DNA from: Symbiodinium natans
Taxonomy: Eukaryota > Sar > Dinophyceae > Suessiales > Symbiodiniaceae
Assembly: GCA_905221605.1 (NCBI GenBank)
Contig: CAJNDS010000157.1
Location: 1 to 64,000, forward strand
DNA: 64,000 bases
Direction of reading: 5' to 3'
The translations under genes and the position numbers were made by a program. Positions 29,646 through 40,093 of this stretch are shown in pieces (the stretch's first letter is position 1; the number at the start of each line of letters is the position of its first letter). The notes beneath the pieces are model-generated. The model was given only the letters and a program-made list of their open reading frames with translations. It was not told the DNA's origin and searched no databases.

Positions 29646-31149
29646 ATGCTTCCTCTGGAACATGCGATGTGCCGATAGATCTGTGAGCAAATTGCAATTA
29701 GTTGGCACGCTCAGGGCTTTAGGGGGCGCTTTGCCAAAATTCGGGACTTACGCAGGCTTAGGGTTCACGGGGGGCTTGTGGATCAAGGCCCAAAACCCCT
29801 AGGAACGACAAAGCTGTCCCCTAGAACCTTTCCAAACCCGCCTACGCCCTAAGCATCCTTAAAATGCCTCGAAGGACCTGGGGCCGAACTTTCAGGCTCT
29901 TAGGTTTGCTTTCGTGTGTTTGATTATGGTTTCCTCTTTTGTGGCTGCCAAAATCGATTTGTTGCTCGGGAATGGGGCAAAGTAGTCCCCAAGCCCTAAA
30001 CTCGGAAGCCTAAGCCCTAAGACCCCAAAGAGTTTCAGAAGACCTTCAGCCCCCAACCTTATACACTCTCTGAAGCCCGCCGTAGACCCCAGAGCCATAC
30101 AAACGCCCATAAAACTTTGGGTTTAGGCAGCCCCCAACCCTAAACCCTAAACCCTAAACCCTAAACCCTAAACCCTAAACCCTAAACCCTAAACCCTAAA
30201 CCCTAAACCCTAAACCCTAAACCCTAAACCCTAAACCCTAAACCCTAAACCCTAAACCCTAACCCCCCTACATAGTTCTGGAGCCTAAGCAAGCCACTGT
30301 CGAGGCCACCTCCCTCGGTGCCAAGTCAAGTGACGAGGTGGCCATGGATTGAGGGCAGGGTTTAGGGTTCAGGGTTTAGGTTAGGGTTTAGGGTTTCGGG
30401 TTTAGGGTTTAGGGTTTAGGGTTAAAGGGCTCAGGATTACAGGTTTTAGGCTGGTCGGAGGCGATGAATTCTGCCAGTGTGGGAAGAGGGCGGGGTGAGG
30501 TCGCGTGAGGTTGCGTTTATCCATGTAAGCTGCCTTAAAATTCACAAGAAAACCCTCACACTGACCTTTCAGCTAAGCAAGGTCCTTTGCCTCCGCGTAG
30601 CCGATGGCTGCCCCTCAGAAGCGGTCGAGGCAAGGAGTTGACAGTGATCTGATTTTTCAAGGGATAAGCGGAAGGATCCCGAGAAGGGACCCGCAATCCC
30701 CCGCACGTGATCCTGGATCCCCTCTATCTTGGTATCTCCCCCCCCCCCCCCCCCGCCCTGTTAGCGGGCTTTGAAGGTTTTGTTGGGGCCGGCGAAGTGT
30801 CTGGGATCGTTTCGGGACCTTGTTTGAAGGTTTTGGGGTTCATAGTTCTTGTGCCAGCTTTCCCCCCTTGTTGTGGCTTCATCTTGAGGCTGCTCCTAGC
30901 AGGGGGAATATGCTAATGGGAGTTCTCTGGATCCGTATGGGTTCTGTGACAGTACGGCGTTCTAATCAGGACTGCTGATGGGGATGCTGCTTTGGACTAC
31001 TGCCCATCTGTTTAACCATCCACGTCTTGCTGTTGACCCACATAAACATTGGCAATTTTAGGCCTTCGGCTGTATCCCCGCGCAGATCCTGCGGTTAGCA
31101 CGAGCCACCCTCGAGAGTTCGCACCTGACCGTTGGCCGTGAGGGGGGCG
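29646..31149. repeat. Spacer with long (CCCTAAA)n tract
   Basis: About 19 near-perfect CCCTAAA units at 30132-30263 face a (TTTAGGG)n tract at about 30357-30425. The 90-bp island between them can be read as ATVEATSLGAKSSDEVAMD followed by a stop. A poly-C run is at about 30738-30755. No complete gene. Confidence 0.65.
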
Positions 31150-31365
31150 TGGTGACGGTGGAGCTGATGCCGGGCTTTGGGTTGCTGGACCTCTACGGGC
31201 AGCCAGGTCGCAAACCGCCTGCAGCAACTGTTCTTTCTGCAGCCTCGCAGCCTTGCGGCCTACGGGCGGAGTCCATGGCGCTTCGCGACAGGTCTGTACC
31301 ACGTGCAGGACCAGTCCCTGCTGCGGTCCACGGAAATGGCCAAGCGTGGCCGGTGCCCTGAAGAT
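31150..31365 (+). CDS. Putative exon, unknown protein
   Basis: Two overlapping open frames. The one reading ANRLQQLFFLQPRSLAAYGR then SPWRFATGLYHVQDQSLLRS looks protein-like. Boundaries are uncertain and no family was recognised. Confidence 0.3.
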
Positions 31366-31416
31366 CAAGAAGCTTCAGGAAGCACGAAGAAGTGGGAGTT
31401 TACGAAAATATATACG

Positions 31417-31512
31417 AAAATAAGGGAACCGGAGAATAGACCCCAACTAGTAGGAGTCCCTTATAACAGGGGCCCCAATAAGGTACCCCTAATATCGGAA
31501 AACCCCCCAAGT
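31417..31512. mobile_element. Hairpin element (GGGGTTT family)
   Basis: Same arrangement and inner motifs (TAGTAGGAGTCCCTTATAA, GGTACCCCTAAT, CGGAAAACCCCCC) as the element at 26739-26850, in the same orientation. Flanking duplication not clear. Confidence 0.6.
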
Positions 31513-31557
31513 CGGCTCAATCACGCAATTGAGGTCCTTGTCAGCTGCTCTCGGCAG

Positions 31558-31633
31558 GTACAGCGCCACCGACTTCTTCTCTGGGCGCAAAGACCGAGTT
31601 GTGCGTGCTCTCGAGGCACTCCTGGAGGCGGCA
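31558..31633 (+). CDS. Putative internal exon, unknown protein
   Basis: Bounded by CGGCAG acceptor and GTATTTAGGG donor, the latter overlapping the adjacent telomere-like tract. It reads YSATDFFSGRKDRVVRALEA followed by LLEAA, a helix-rich segment. Confidence 0.45.
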
Positions 31634-32222
31634 GTATTTAGGGTTTAGGGTTTTAGGGTTTAGGGTTTAGGGTTTAGGGTGTGGGAAGCGTGAATTCTAG
31701 CTGTGCATCGCCGTTCTGACTATGAGATTACACCATGGCCATTTTGATTATGAGATGGCGATGGATTTCTCTGTATCATGCTCATTGTCGTTGTAGCTGT
31801 TAACAGAACCACCTCTAAGATCATCCGCCAGTCTTTTACAATAGGTATTCCCAACAACTGCCCAGATTCTTTTGCTTCCTTGGTCTGAACAGGCGTCTGA
31901 CAAGGAGCAGTCCGGTCGTTTGCAGGCGCTCGGCCCAGCTTGTTCAGAGGAACTTTGGGGAACGCAGAGGTGAACTTGGAATACTGGCAACAGTTCTGCA
32001 GGCCCTAAAGTCCTATGTAGCTCCAACATACGCACAAGGCAGAAGTTGCACAAGCTATTGCCTCCCCCCCCCCCCCCTTCCCAAAAAAAGACATCTAAAC
32101 ATGTCATGGCAACTGGCAACCCATGCTTTGATGAGGTGCTGGTCAATGACGGTGGGGCCGCTAGACACGTGCGTCGTCCCTGCTCTTCCGATGCGCCTTT
32201 GCACAGCAAAGGCGCCGCGACC
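31634..32222. other. Telomere-like tract, poly-C run, no gene
   Basis: (TTTAGGG)n at 31635-31680 and poly-C at about 32064-32077. The minus-strand frame 31748-32245 includes a poly-Gly stretch from the C run and is not convincing. Confidence 0.5.
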
Positions 32223-32290
32223 ATGGCAGAAGCTGGAGAGCTCATGCAGCTCGGGGAGACCCCCGCAGGCGATCTATCTTATGCTGGGGA
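32223..32290 (+). CDS. Possible start exon
   Basis: ATG 32223 in a GCGACCATGGC context, reading MAEAGELMQLGETPAGDLSY. A palindromic AT-rich segment (32290-32390) follows and may be an intron. No family recognised. Confidence 0.3.
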
Positions 32291-32845
32291 TCCCTTGTTT
32301 GGGTACCCTAAACTACAAAATGGGGGATCCTTTTTAGGCTCCCTAAACTACATGGCGTTTGGCCTGTAGTTGAGACCAAAACCCCTCTCTCCAGAAGGGT
32401 GTCAGCGCTTATCTGCCCAGTTGTGAGCATGGGGTGGCAGGACTCGTGACTAGGTAGTGCCATGCCTGGCGCCCCCACTCGGCTGCTGCATTTCGCTTCG
32501 AGAGCCTTCAAAAGATGGTGCTTAAAGGTTCGCAGTACGGAAATTTCAGGGAACACTAAATCTTAAACTGAAACTCCTGAACTCGAAATAGAGGCTGCGG
32601 TGGTTATGTGCAAAACACGAGAGATTCTCATGGCAGCAGCCTGAGGATTTGTTTGTGGACCCTGTCGAAATATGTAACTCCGAACTTGGCTCGATAGGGT
32701 TTAGGGTTTAGGGTTTAGGGTTTGGGGTCTGTATTTCTCGAATGCAGCTTGATTCCCAAATTGCAGGGTTGCACGCAAGTAGCCTGAATGTAGCTGCTTT
32801 CTATATGCCTCAAAAACCCCTCTATACCTAAGTAGCCCCTGACCT

Positions 32846-32990
32846 TTACTTGGAGGTTCAGGGTATTTATTAGCCAATTATAACTGTACTTATATAACTT
32901 TTCTAGAACTGTACTTACAACCATGTTAGGGCACTTAAGGCCCTCATAATTGGGTTATAAGTACAGCTATAATTGGTTTGTAAGTGCCCC
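32846..32990. mobile_element. Hairpin element (ACTTGGAGGTTCA family)
   Basis: Starts TTACTTGGAGGTTCAGGGTA, with inner TTATAACTGTACTTATA and an opposed TATAAGTACAGCTATAATTGG near 32955. The reverse complement of 34560-34640 matches its left part closely, defining a family. Confidence 0.6.
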
Positions 32991-33110
32991 TAAACCCTAA
33001 ACCCAAGACCCTAAACCCTAAACCCTAACAAGTACCACGAAATGCCACGAAACCCCAAGTAGCCCCTTGACATTTGCATCCGCAAGTTCGACACACATCA
33101 CATGTTGCAG

Positions 33111-33348
33111 GCGGCCCGGCAGAGAGCAAGCTCTCACTGGTCACCGTTCTGGTCCCGCCCTTGGCCTTCTTCAGCGTTTAGGGTTTCGGGTTTAGGGTTT
33201 AGGGTTTGGGGTTTGGGGTTTAGGGTTGAGGGTTGAGGTTTGAGGTTTTAGTGTCTGGTTTAAACCCAGAATCCAAGCGAAGTCCAAGAAGCGGCAGGCT
33301 CAGCTACTGGACTCCAGGGGCGATGCCTACGCCTTGCTGCCCATGATT
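33111..33348 (+). CDS. Two putative exons around a telomere-like intron
   Basis: Exon 33111-33175 (TTGCAG acceptor, GTTTAGGG donor) reads GPAESKLSLVTVLVPPLAFF, possibly membrane-associated. After a TTTAGGG tract a second island at 33270-33348 has several open frames. One reads KSKKRQAQLLDSRGDAYALL and ends at TGA 33346-33348. The exact join is unresolved. Confidence 0.4.
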
Positions 33349-33360
33349 CTGTGACTGGGC

Positions 33361-33490
33361 ATTACCCTAAACCCTAAACCCTAAACCCTAAACCCTAAAC
33401 CCTAAACCCTAAACCCTAAACCCTAAACCCTAAACCCTAAACCCTAAACCGTTTTTTTTTTTTTTTTTTTTTTTTGGGGGGGGGGGGTGG
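33361..33490. repeat. (CCCTAAA)n tract followed by poly-T and poly-G
   Basis: About twelve CCCTAAA units, then about 24 T and 11 G. The sequence GTTTAGGG-like strand bias changes abruptly here. Confidence 0.9.
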
Positions 33491-33878
33491 GGCTTCGGGC
33501 GTTTGGTCTAATAATAGTTGTTGGGGCCCTTACCGTTGAGTCATGGGGTTAAGACTCGTGGCCCTGAGGTTGTACCCCTAAGGTTCCCCTGAACATACTC
33601 CTAATATGGCCCCTATACGATCCTAAAGATCTTTAAAGGGGTCCCAAAACCAAGGGTGCAATCTTAAGGGTCCAAGATACCCTCTGCCCAGATGGGCCCA
33701 ACCATCCCAGGCGAGCGCAGTGCGCCGGAGGCGCCGCTTCGTTGCAGCCTTGCTGTCGGGTCGGCTCTCAAAAAGAAAGCTCAAGTTCTCTCAAATCCTA
33801 GAGCCCCAAAACCCCAAGCCTTAAACCCTAAACCCTGAACCCTAAACCCTAAGCCCCCAACTGACGCACCCTCCTCAG

Positions 33879-33916
33879 GGCCTTCTTTGAGACCGGCGGC
33901 GTCCGAGCTCCGCGAG
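33879..33916 (+). CDS. Putative 38-bp mini-exon
   Basis: CCTCAG acceptor and GTACGT donor enclose a frame reading AFFETGGVRAPR. Very short exons are common in the better-supported genes of this window. The parent gene is unknown. Confidence 0.4.
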
Positions 33917-34487
33917 GTACGTCGTGAGAGCTTCTTTCGGCGGTACCCGGACCTTTCATCGTTTGTTAGGGTACCGGGGTTCAGGTGTTGAACCCAGAAG
34001 CTTTCAACTCGCAGCCCCAAGAATATACGTAATTCGCGAGCCTGACCTTGGGACGCTGGAAGAGTCCCTCAACATGATCCGGCCACTAGGCTACCTTCAG
34101 CTGCTTGCTCCACCGCAAGTTGGCCTTACTTCTGTTGCTTGAGGGCACGATTGCAGCGATCAATGCGAATAAGTTGCAATCACCAGCGTTGCTTGGGGCC
34201 TTTTCTTTCGTAAGGCTTTGGGTCGAGCACGACGCGCCTCTTTTACACATGAGTCCTTGAATTCACATGGAAGGGGCTTTTATGCCACCGGCATGGGGGC
34301 GGTGGCCCCTGGGAAAGAACGGTGCCGAGTTCGAGCCCCTCTTGAGGTCTTTATTCTACAACAGCAAGTATAAATATTTCAGCTTCTGCTACAAGGCTTT
34401 TGCAGGGCTTGGGTCGCTTGGGATGGTTAGTGGCGCCGAGTTGGGGACTTTGTAGCTACCCATCGTAGGAAGGTCGTAAAGACAGGT
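33917..34487. other. No gene recognised
   Basis: Two 60-70-codon frames without recognisable features. Confidence 0.45.
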
Positions 34488-34641
34488 GGAGGTTCATGGT
34501 ACTTAGTAACCCAAATATAACTGTACCATAAACCAATCATAGTCACCATATTAGGACACTTGAGGGGCTTATAAGTGGGGTATAAGTACAGTTATAATTG
34601 ATAAATAAATACCATGAACCTCCAAGTAAAACTTGACAGGT
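34481..34641. mobile_element. Hairpin element (ACTTGGAGGTTCA family)
   Basis: GGAGGTTCATGGT at 34488-34500 is inverted as ACCATGAACCTCC at 34611-34623. GACAGGTG occurs just left of the element and again after ...AGTAAAACTT on the right, a likely 8-bp target duplication. Related to 32846-32990 in the opposite orientation. Confidence 0.7.
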
Positions 34642-34689
34642 GCTCGTGCGTCACAGTGGCAGCTGGCAGGTCTCAGCAGAGGCACGATC

Positions 34690-34840
34690 CTCAGGCAATC
34701 CATTTGTAAATAATCAGATATTATTAGGCTGTGGTACACAGAGAGAGTCATGGATCAGAGAGACTGTGATCGAAAAAAACTTCAGATAATTTCAGGCTGT
34801 GGTTCACAGAGAGAGTTCATAGATCAGAGAGACTCTGGAT
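34690..34840. repeat. Direct repeat, two units
   Basis: GGCTGTGGTACACAGAGAGA (about 34727) recurs with small changes about 70 bp later (about 34796), both followed by ATCAGAGAGACT. No function assigned. Confidence 0.75.
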
Positions 34841-35857
34841 CTTGTCACTTCAGCAGTGATTCCCCCGTCCTCTTAGGATATCTGCACATCCCTGCAGCGA
34901 GGGTGCGCGTCTGAGAATTTGTGTCTGCGTGTGATTGAGTACAGGGGCGGGGGGAGATCGCAGAAGTTGCGGTTCATGTCTCGACGGTAGAAGCTGTTAC
35001 GCTGTAGCAGCGTCCGGCAACCACGCAAGACCCACAAACCCTCAACAGTCCCGAGCCCTGAGCCCCTGAATCCTGGATCCCAGTTCCGCCCTTGGCCCCT
35101 TGACCCTACTGTAAGCCCTAAACCCTGAACATCCTAAACCCTGACATTCCCACACCCTGAAATTCCTATACCCCGAAACTCCTAAACCCTGAGAACCCTG
35201 CTGTAGTTCCTGCTGTAGGATGATTTTGTGAGGTACTGGTCCCTTCCTGCAGATCAGACCGGCCTTCATCTGCGCGAACGGGAGGCAGGACCCAGACTCC
35301 CCCAAGAAGCCTTTTGCGGTGCAGGGCCTATACCTTAAGAACCCCCCCAAAGCCTACCTTTTTGGTAGGTTACTATGAATAATAAAGCCCCTTATAGGAT
35401 TCCTAGGTAACCTACCTTTTTGGTAGGTTGTTCTAAAACCCCTTATAGGATTCCTAGGTAACCTACAAATCGGCAGGTTTTGGGTGTTTTTAAGGTAGGG
35501 GTTCGGTTCAGAGTCCAGGGTTTCGGTGTTGAGGGTTTGGGGACTTCCAGGCCCAAGCTTTCCGCAGTGACCCTAAGAGCCCCTGAGTTTAGGGTTTAGG
35601 GTTTAGGGTTTGGGGTTTAGGGTTTAGGGTTTAGGGTTCGGGAGACAACAGCTACTCTCCCCTCAGGCCCCCTAAACCCCCCAAAGCCCTCGAAACCCCT
35701 TAACCCCCTAAAGCCCCCAAACCCTCGAAACCCTCGAAAGTCTCGACATTCTCGACACCCCAAACCCGAATTAACACCGAAATGCGAAGTAATCCCTAAA
35801 CCCTAATACCCTATAGGCCCTAAACGCCAAAGGCCCTAAAGGCTCCGAAGCGCTCAG
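34841..35857. repeat. Repeat-rich spacer with nested hairpins
   Basis: At about 35356-35485, ACCTACCTTTTTGGTAGGTT occurs twice and CCCCTTATAGGATTCCTAGG follows each. Each ACCTACC/GGTAGGT pair is itself a hairpin. (TTTAGGG)n is at 35585-35640, and degenerate CCCTAAA-like sequence runs from about 35660 to 35830. Confidence 0.75.
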
Positions 35858-35920
35858 GCGGAGCGCCTGCTAGAACGTGCCCGGCGTGAGCTCTGGGCCG
35901 AGGGAAGCGCCTCGTGGCCT
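35858..35920 (+). CDS. Putative exon, charged helix
   Basis: After a GCTCAG acceptor the frame reads AERLLERARRELWAEGSA, strongly helical and coding-like. The donor is not certain. Confidence 0.4.
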
Positions 35921-36554
35921 GGCCTTGGCTTAAAAGGTTTCTGGGCTTTTAAGCGTTGTAAATTGAGGGTTTTGAATGTTGTTCTTAAGGGCATTTAGGA
36001 TGGTGCTTTCAAAAAAGGGGTTTTCATGGTTTTTTTCAAGGGTTTTAGAATGGTTTTTGTTTAGGGTTTGTGGGGCTTTTGGGGTATTTTAGACATTTTG
36101 GGTGTGTACGGTGTTTAGGGTTTCTGGGGCTTTGGGGTTTTGGAGTTCTTGGGCGCTCTTGGGCTTTCCAGGGCTTCTGGGCTGCATGGGTATAGTATAG
36201 GGTTTAGGGTTTAGGGTTTAGGGTTTTAGGGTTTAAGGGATTAAGGGTTTAGGGTTTACGGCCTGCTGGGAACCCTTTCAGGGTTCAGGACTGTAGGTTG
36301 GGTTGGGAGTGGATGACTCCTGAACTTGCTTCTTCGCTTGGGTAGAGAGGGCTTAGGGTTTAGGGTTTAGGGTTTAGGGTTTAGCCTTTGCAAAGGTGCG
36401 CAGGTTCAGGAGCGCAGTGAAGCGTTGTCTTGCAGCATGTTTTTTCCAGAGCCCAAAGGTGCTCTTTGCAGTCATTGTATTCCTAATTAGCAGAGCCTAG
36501 TTTGTATCCATAGTATATCTATTATATCATCGATACTACATACTCAGAATATGA

Positions 36555-36587
<33 letters not shown>

Positions 36588-36932
36588 TATTATATGTATA
36601 TCTCAATATATATATATATATATGTATATACAGGGATATATACAGAATATGCTATAAGACATATTGCACTTATAGAAGTTATCTAGAAAGTCCAAATGTG
36701 GATCCTGGCTCACAGGCTGCCGGGATTGGGGAAGAGGGGCCTGAGACCCCGAGCTCTCAAACCAGCTGACACCCTCAACAGGATTGATCAGAATTGCGGG
36801 GCCCTTTTCCCCCCCCTAAACCCTAAACCCTAAACCCTAAACCCTAAACCCTAAACCCTTAAGCCTCAAAACCTAAACCGTCAACCCTAAATGATCAGGG
36901 ATACCGCCTGCCGGAATGACAGCCAAGGCGGA
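35921..36932. repeat. TTTAGGG tracts and (AT)n microsatellite
   Basis: Telomere-like tracts at about 36195-36255, 36352-36386 and 36816-36870 (last in CCCTAAA orientation). (AT)n/(TATG)n at about 36551-36640. No gene. Confidence 0.7.
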
Positions 36933-36992
36933 AGGAGCTTGAGCTGCAGATTCGCAAATTCCTGTGCCTGCGCCCGTGGCCGCATCTACAGT
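36933..36992 (+). CDS. Putative exon, charged helix
   Basis: One frame reads RRKELELQIRKFLCLRPWP between telomere-like tracts in opposite orientations. Boundaries uncertain. Confidence 0.3.
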
Positions 36993-38034
36993 TGAGGGGT
37001 TCAGGGTTTAGGGTTTTCGGGTTTGGGGTTTCGGGTTTAGGGTTTCCTGCTCCTGGTCAGCTGGTTGGGAGACTTGGTTGTCCACCTCCGGCTAAGAATG
37101 GACACCCTGTGACTATGCCCCATGTATAAGGCTTCGTATCAGTGTATCATAGGAGGACCCCCCCCCCCCCCCCCAAGGGACGCTAATCATCACTAATCTA
37201 GACAGCAGACCAGCTCAGCCTTATTCAACTACCAGCAACCCAGCCCTTCAATTATCGCAATGTCGAACTTTCCAAGCACTCGCAACTCTGCCGAAGAGGG
37301 CATCTGGGCATTCAGCTTCGGCGTCATAGTGTCGAGCGTTGGCAGTCCCACATCGCATCCATAGCCATAGCGCCATAGCGATCCCTAAAGCCCAGCCGGC
37401 CCAATCGGTTGCTGCGTTAAGTGACAATCCTACAAACAGCCCCATTCGTCTCGAGGCACCTCGTTGGCTCGGCGGCATGTGCAGCGCGGCTGAGGTGCCT
37501 TGGTGCGCCGCAGCTGAGTTCGAGTAGGTCGCACATCTCGGAACTTGCCACGCTCTCGCGACACTTTCACTGGGTGGGTGCTCCGACGTTCGGCATTGCT
37601 ATGGCTGGTGGCTCTCAAAACTCGTGACATCTGTCGGTTCTTCTGCTCCGCTGTAGCAAGTTCGACATGGTAAGCCCCCACGTGCCATAGCAGTTTCTGA
37701 TCTGGCCAGGTTCAGTTTCGCTCGCCCTGCAGCCACGCCGAGTGCAGAGGCGGTCACATGTTTTTGGTGCGAATTTTGGGAGATTTCTCAGAATCGTTTC
37801 GAGCTCCAGCTCTCTCCTGCCTCTGTACTTTGTTGGTTGGAATATTTGCTTTGGCAGTGCAGCGCCCTTCCTAATCCTAGGGCTCCCTCTGCTGCTTTTT
37901 TAGAGAAGAGCGGACTGAGGGGCTACTCTCCGCGCATGGCTTCTCACCTTTGCTTGGGATGCCGGGCGCTCAGAAGGGCCGTTTTTTTGCCTGCTTTCTT
38001 GGGTTTAGGGTTTGGGTTTAGGGTTTAGGGTCCC
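36993..38034. other. Spacer, no complete gene
   Basis: Short (TTTAGGG)n at about 37004-37045 and 38000-38030, and poly-C at about 37157-37174. Frames on both strands around 37250-37680 have no recognisable features. Confidence 0.5.
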
Positions 38035-38110
38035 GTGCCTTTCATTCGGAAGCATGACGCGCCCAACGAGGCCTGGATTGTGGTGGCGCCTGGACCTCGC
38101 GCGGGCATGG
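38035..38110 (+). CDS. Putative exon, unknown protein
   Basis: Directly after a telomere-like tract the frame reads VPFIRKHDAPNEAWIVVAPG. Coding-like, but the boundaries and parent gene are unknown. Confidence 0.3.
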
Positions 38111-38315
38111 CTCTTCAAACCCCGGGACCCGAAAACACCAGAGCCGCAACGCCCCAAAAGCCCAGAGATTATCCCCTAAATCCTAAAAATCCCAAGCTCT
38201 TAGACACTCTTAGACTCTAAGCTGGATGAATCCCTAAATCCTGAAAATCCTAGCTCTAAGCTGGAGGAGCTTGAAGTGTCGATGGTCTTACCTTTGCTGC
38301 AAATGGCTCTCTATC

Positions 38316-38406
38316 CCCTAAACCCTAAACCCTAAACCCTAAACCCTAAACCCTAAACCCTAAACCCTAAACCCTAAACCCTAAACCCTAAACCCTAAAC
38401 CCTAAA
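38316..38406. repeat. (CCCTAAA)n tract
   Basis: About thirteen near-perfect units, facing a (TTTAGGG)n tract at about 38486-38527 across an 80-bp island. Confidence 0.93.
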
Positions 38407-38526
38407 CCTGGCTCAGGCCTGGAGTTGGCACCGCTGGAGCTTCCGGAGATCTAGCCACGGCTGCCTGAGATTCTAGCTGCTTGTATTTAGGGTTTAGGGT
38501 TTAGGGTTTAGGATTTAGGGTTTAGG

Positions 38527-38628
38527 GGGGATTTCCGAAATTCGGGGGTACCTCATTGGGGTCCTTATTTCAAGGGAATCCTACGATTTGGGGGTCTCTA
38601 TTAGGGGTCCCTTACTTTCGGGGCTGGT
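38527..38628. mobile_element. Hairpin element (GGGGTTT family)
   Basis: Begins GGGGATTTCCGAAATTCGGG and shares GGTACCTCATTGGGGTCCTT and AATCCTAC with the family. It starts immediately after a TTTAGGG tract, as does the copy at 56706. Confidence 0.65.
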
Positions 38629-38814
38629 TCAGGGAGCGCAACGGCCCGCAGTGTCTTGTGGGGCTTGCAGCAGGCAAGCATTGTTTGCGGCATGAAAAGA
38701 GACTGCAAGAGTTGACGCGAAGTGTACACAGAGGAGGCATGCTTGCATGACAGCTTCCATGTTTGTGACGTGTGAGGTTGCACCTGGGTCCATGCATCTA
38801 CACGTCCCACGCAG

Positions 38815-38870
38815 GTACCGAGGACATGAAGTTCGGAGACGGGGCAACCCTGGAGGCCATTGAGGGGTTT
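38815..38870 (+). CDS. Putative exon, unknown protein
   Basis: GCAG acceptor, then the frame TEDMKFGDGATLEAIEGFLA. It precedes the exostosin exons by about 200 bp and could be part of that gene. Confidence 0.35.
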
Positions 38871-39049
38871 TTGGCGTTGCAGAGGCCCATTCGACTAACC
38901 CCCACCCCCCCCCCCCCCAAAGTGGTATCCGTTCCTCCTCTGTAGGGTTAAGTTCGGGTTCCTTGTTTGAGAATCTTCATTTGACAAGGAGTCTTTGTTT
39001 TGTGCTTCTTAGGTTGCTCCCCATCCGAACGATCATTCCCTTGCGTGCG

Positions 39050-40093
39050 TCTGGAGATGCCGAGGTGATGCACGAAGCCTACGGGGACGCCCGCTTTTGC
39101 TTTGTCCCACGAGGCCTGAGAGTTTGGACCATCTCATCGCATGCCCATCTCTCTCGTCCCAAAGGACACAAAGGCAAAGCAACAGTTTTTGTTTGTCAGG
39201 CAAGTCAGGTTGGTCGCTGCGCTTCTTCGAGGTGGGGTAGGGCAGCTGGTTTCGGAGGCTCCATTGGAGGCTTTGAGTAGGCAGAACGCATCGGGCCTGT
39301 GCAAAAGCGCCATGATTATGACACCCCTAAACCCTAAACCCTAAACCCTAAACCCTAAAACCTAAACCCTAAACCCTAAACCCTAAACCCTAAACCAGCC
39401 GCATTTGGAACAGCCACGCGTTGATCTCAGGTGCTGTTTGCTGGCTGCATCCCGGTCATGATCTCCGACAAGTGGGAGTTGCCCTTCGAGGAGCTAGGTC
39501 ACAAAGCAAGGGTTTAGGGTTTAGGGTTTAGGGTTTAGGTTTAGGGTTTAGGGTTTAGGGTTTAGGGTTTAGGGTTTAGGGTTTAGGGTTTAGGGTTTAG
39601 GGTTTAGGGTTTAGGGTTTAGGGTTTAGGGTTTAGGGCCAAATGAAGCCGAACAACACGGGGACCGCGAACACCCCTGAAGGACTTCCTGGATGTCACGC
39701 GCTTCGTGATCAAGTGGCCCTCCACGCAGATAGGGCCTCAGTGACCTGGCTGAAGACAGGCAAGGGGCAAGTGCGCTGCGGAGGGAGAGTTTGAAGATTG
39801 AGAGTTCGGCTGGGCTCAGTGGTTGCGCAAGCGGGCATAAGCCGGCTGTGGTGCCACCTATTGGAACTACCGTGGTCATTCCAGCCTTTCGAGCCCTTCA
39901 TGCCGGTGGAACCCTCCGCCACATGTGCAAAGACACTGGCAAAGACATGCCAAGGTTAGTGTCATACCTGCGATCGCTGCCGGACAACGTTGTGCAAAGC
40001 TACATGGACGAGGCTGCTTCGTTGGTGCCAGAGCGGGGGTTGCAGCTGATGTTGTCCCCTGCCATCCCTGCCCTTTATAGTTTGTGGGCTTAG
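39050..40093 (+). CDS. Exostosin-like (GT47) glycosyltransferase, C-terminal exons
   Basis: Four exons join in frame: about 39050-39142, 39431-39490, 39682-39734 and 39955-40093. The product reads DARFCFVPRGLRVWT, then LFAGCIPVMISDKWELPFE, then DFLDVTRFVIKWPSTQIG and YLRSLPDNVVQSYMDEA. FCxVPRG, AGCIPVxxSDxWxLPFE and the Cterminal LRSLP segment are hallmarks of exostosin-family enzymes, which add sugars to glycans in the Golgi. The introns use GC, GA and GC donors and AG|G acceptors. The first holds a (CCCTAAA)n tract (39321-39396) and the second a (TTTAGGG)n tract (39509-39636). The stop TAG is in the first unit of another telomere-like tract. Upstream exons are not firmly located; candidates lie at 22191-22510 and 38815-38870. 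Confidence 0.7.
39321..39636. repeat. Opposed telomere-like tracts in exostosin introns
   Basis: (CCCTAAA)n at 39321-39396 and about eighteen TTTAGGG units at 39509-39636, separated by the 60-bp exon 39431-39490. The exon is thus bracketed by tracts oriented like the two ends of a linear chromosome. Confidence 0.9.

Noticed and set aside
30132-30263. True chromosome end suggested by long telomere-like tracts
   Set aside because: Tracts occur dozens of times in both orientations, with unique and coding DNA on both sides, so they are interstitial.
31748-32245. 165-codon minus-strand ORF
   Set aside because: Runs through a poly-C tract giving poly-Gly. No recognisable domain and no exon signals.
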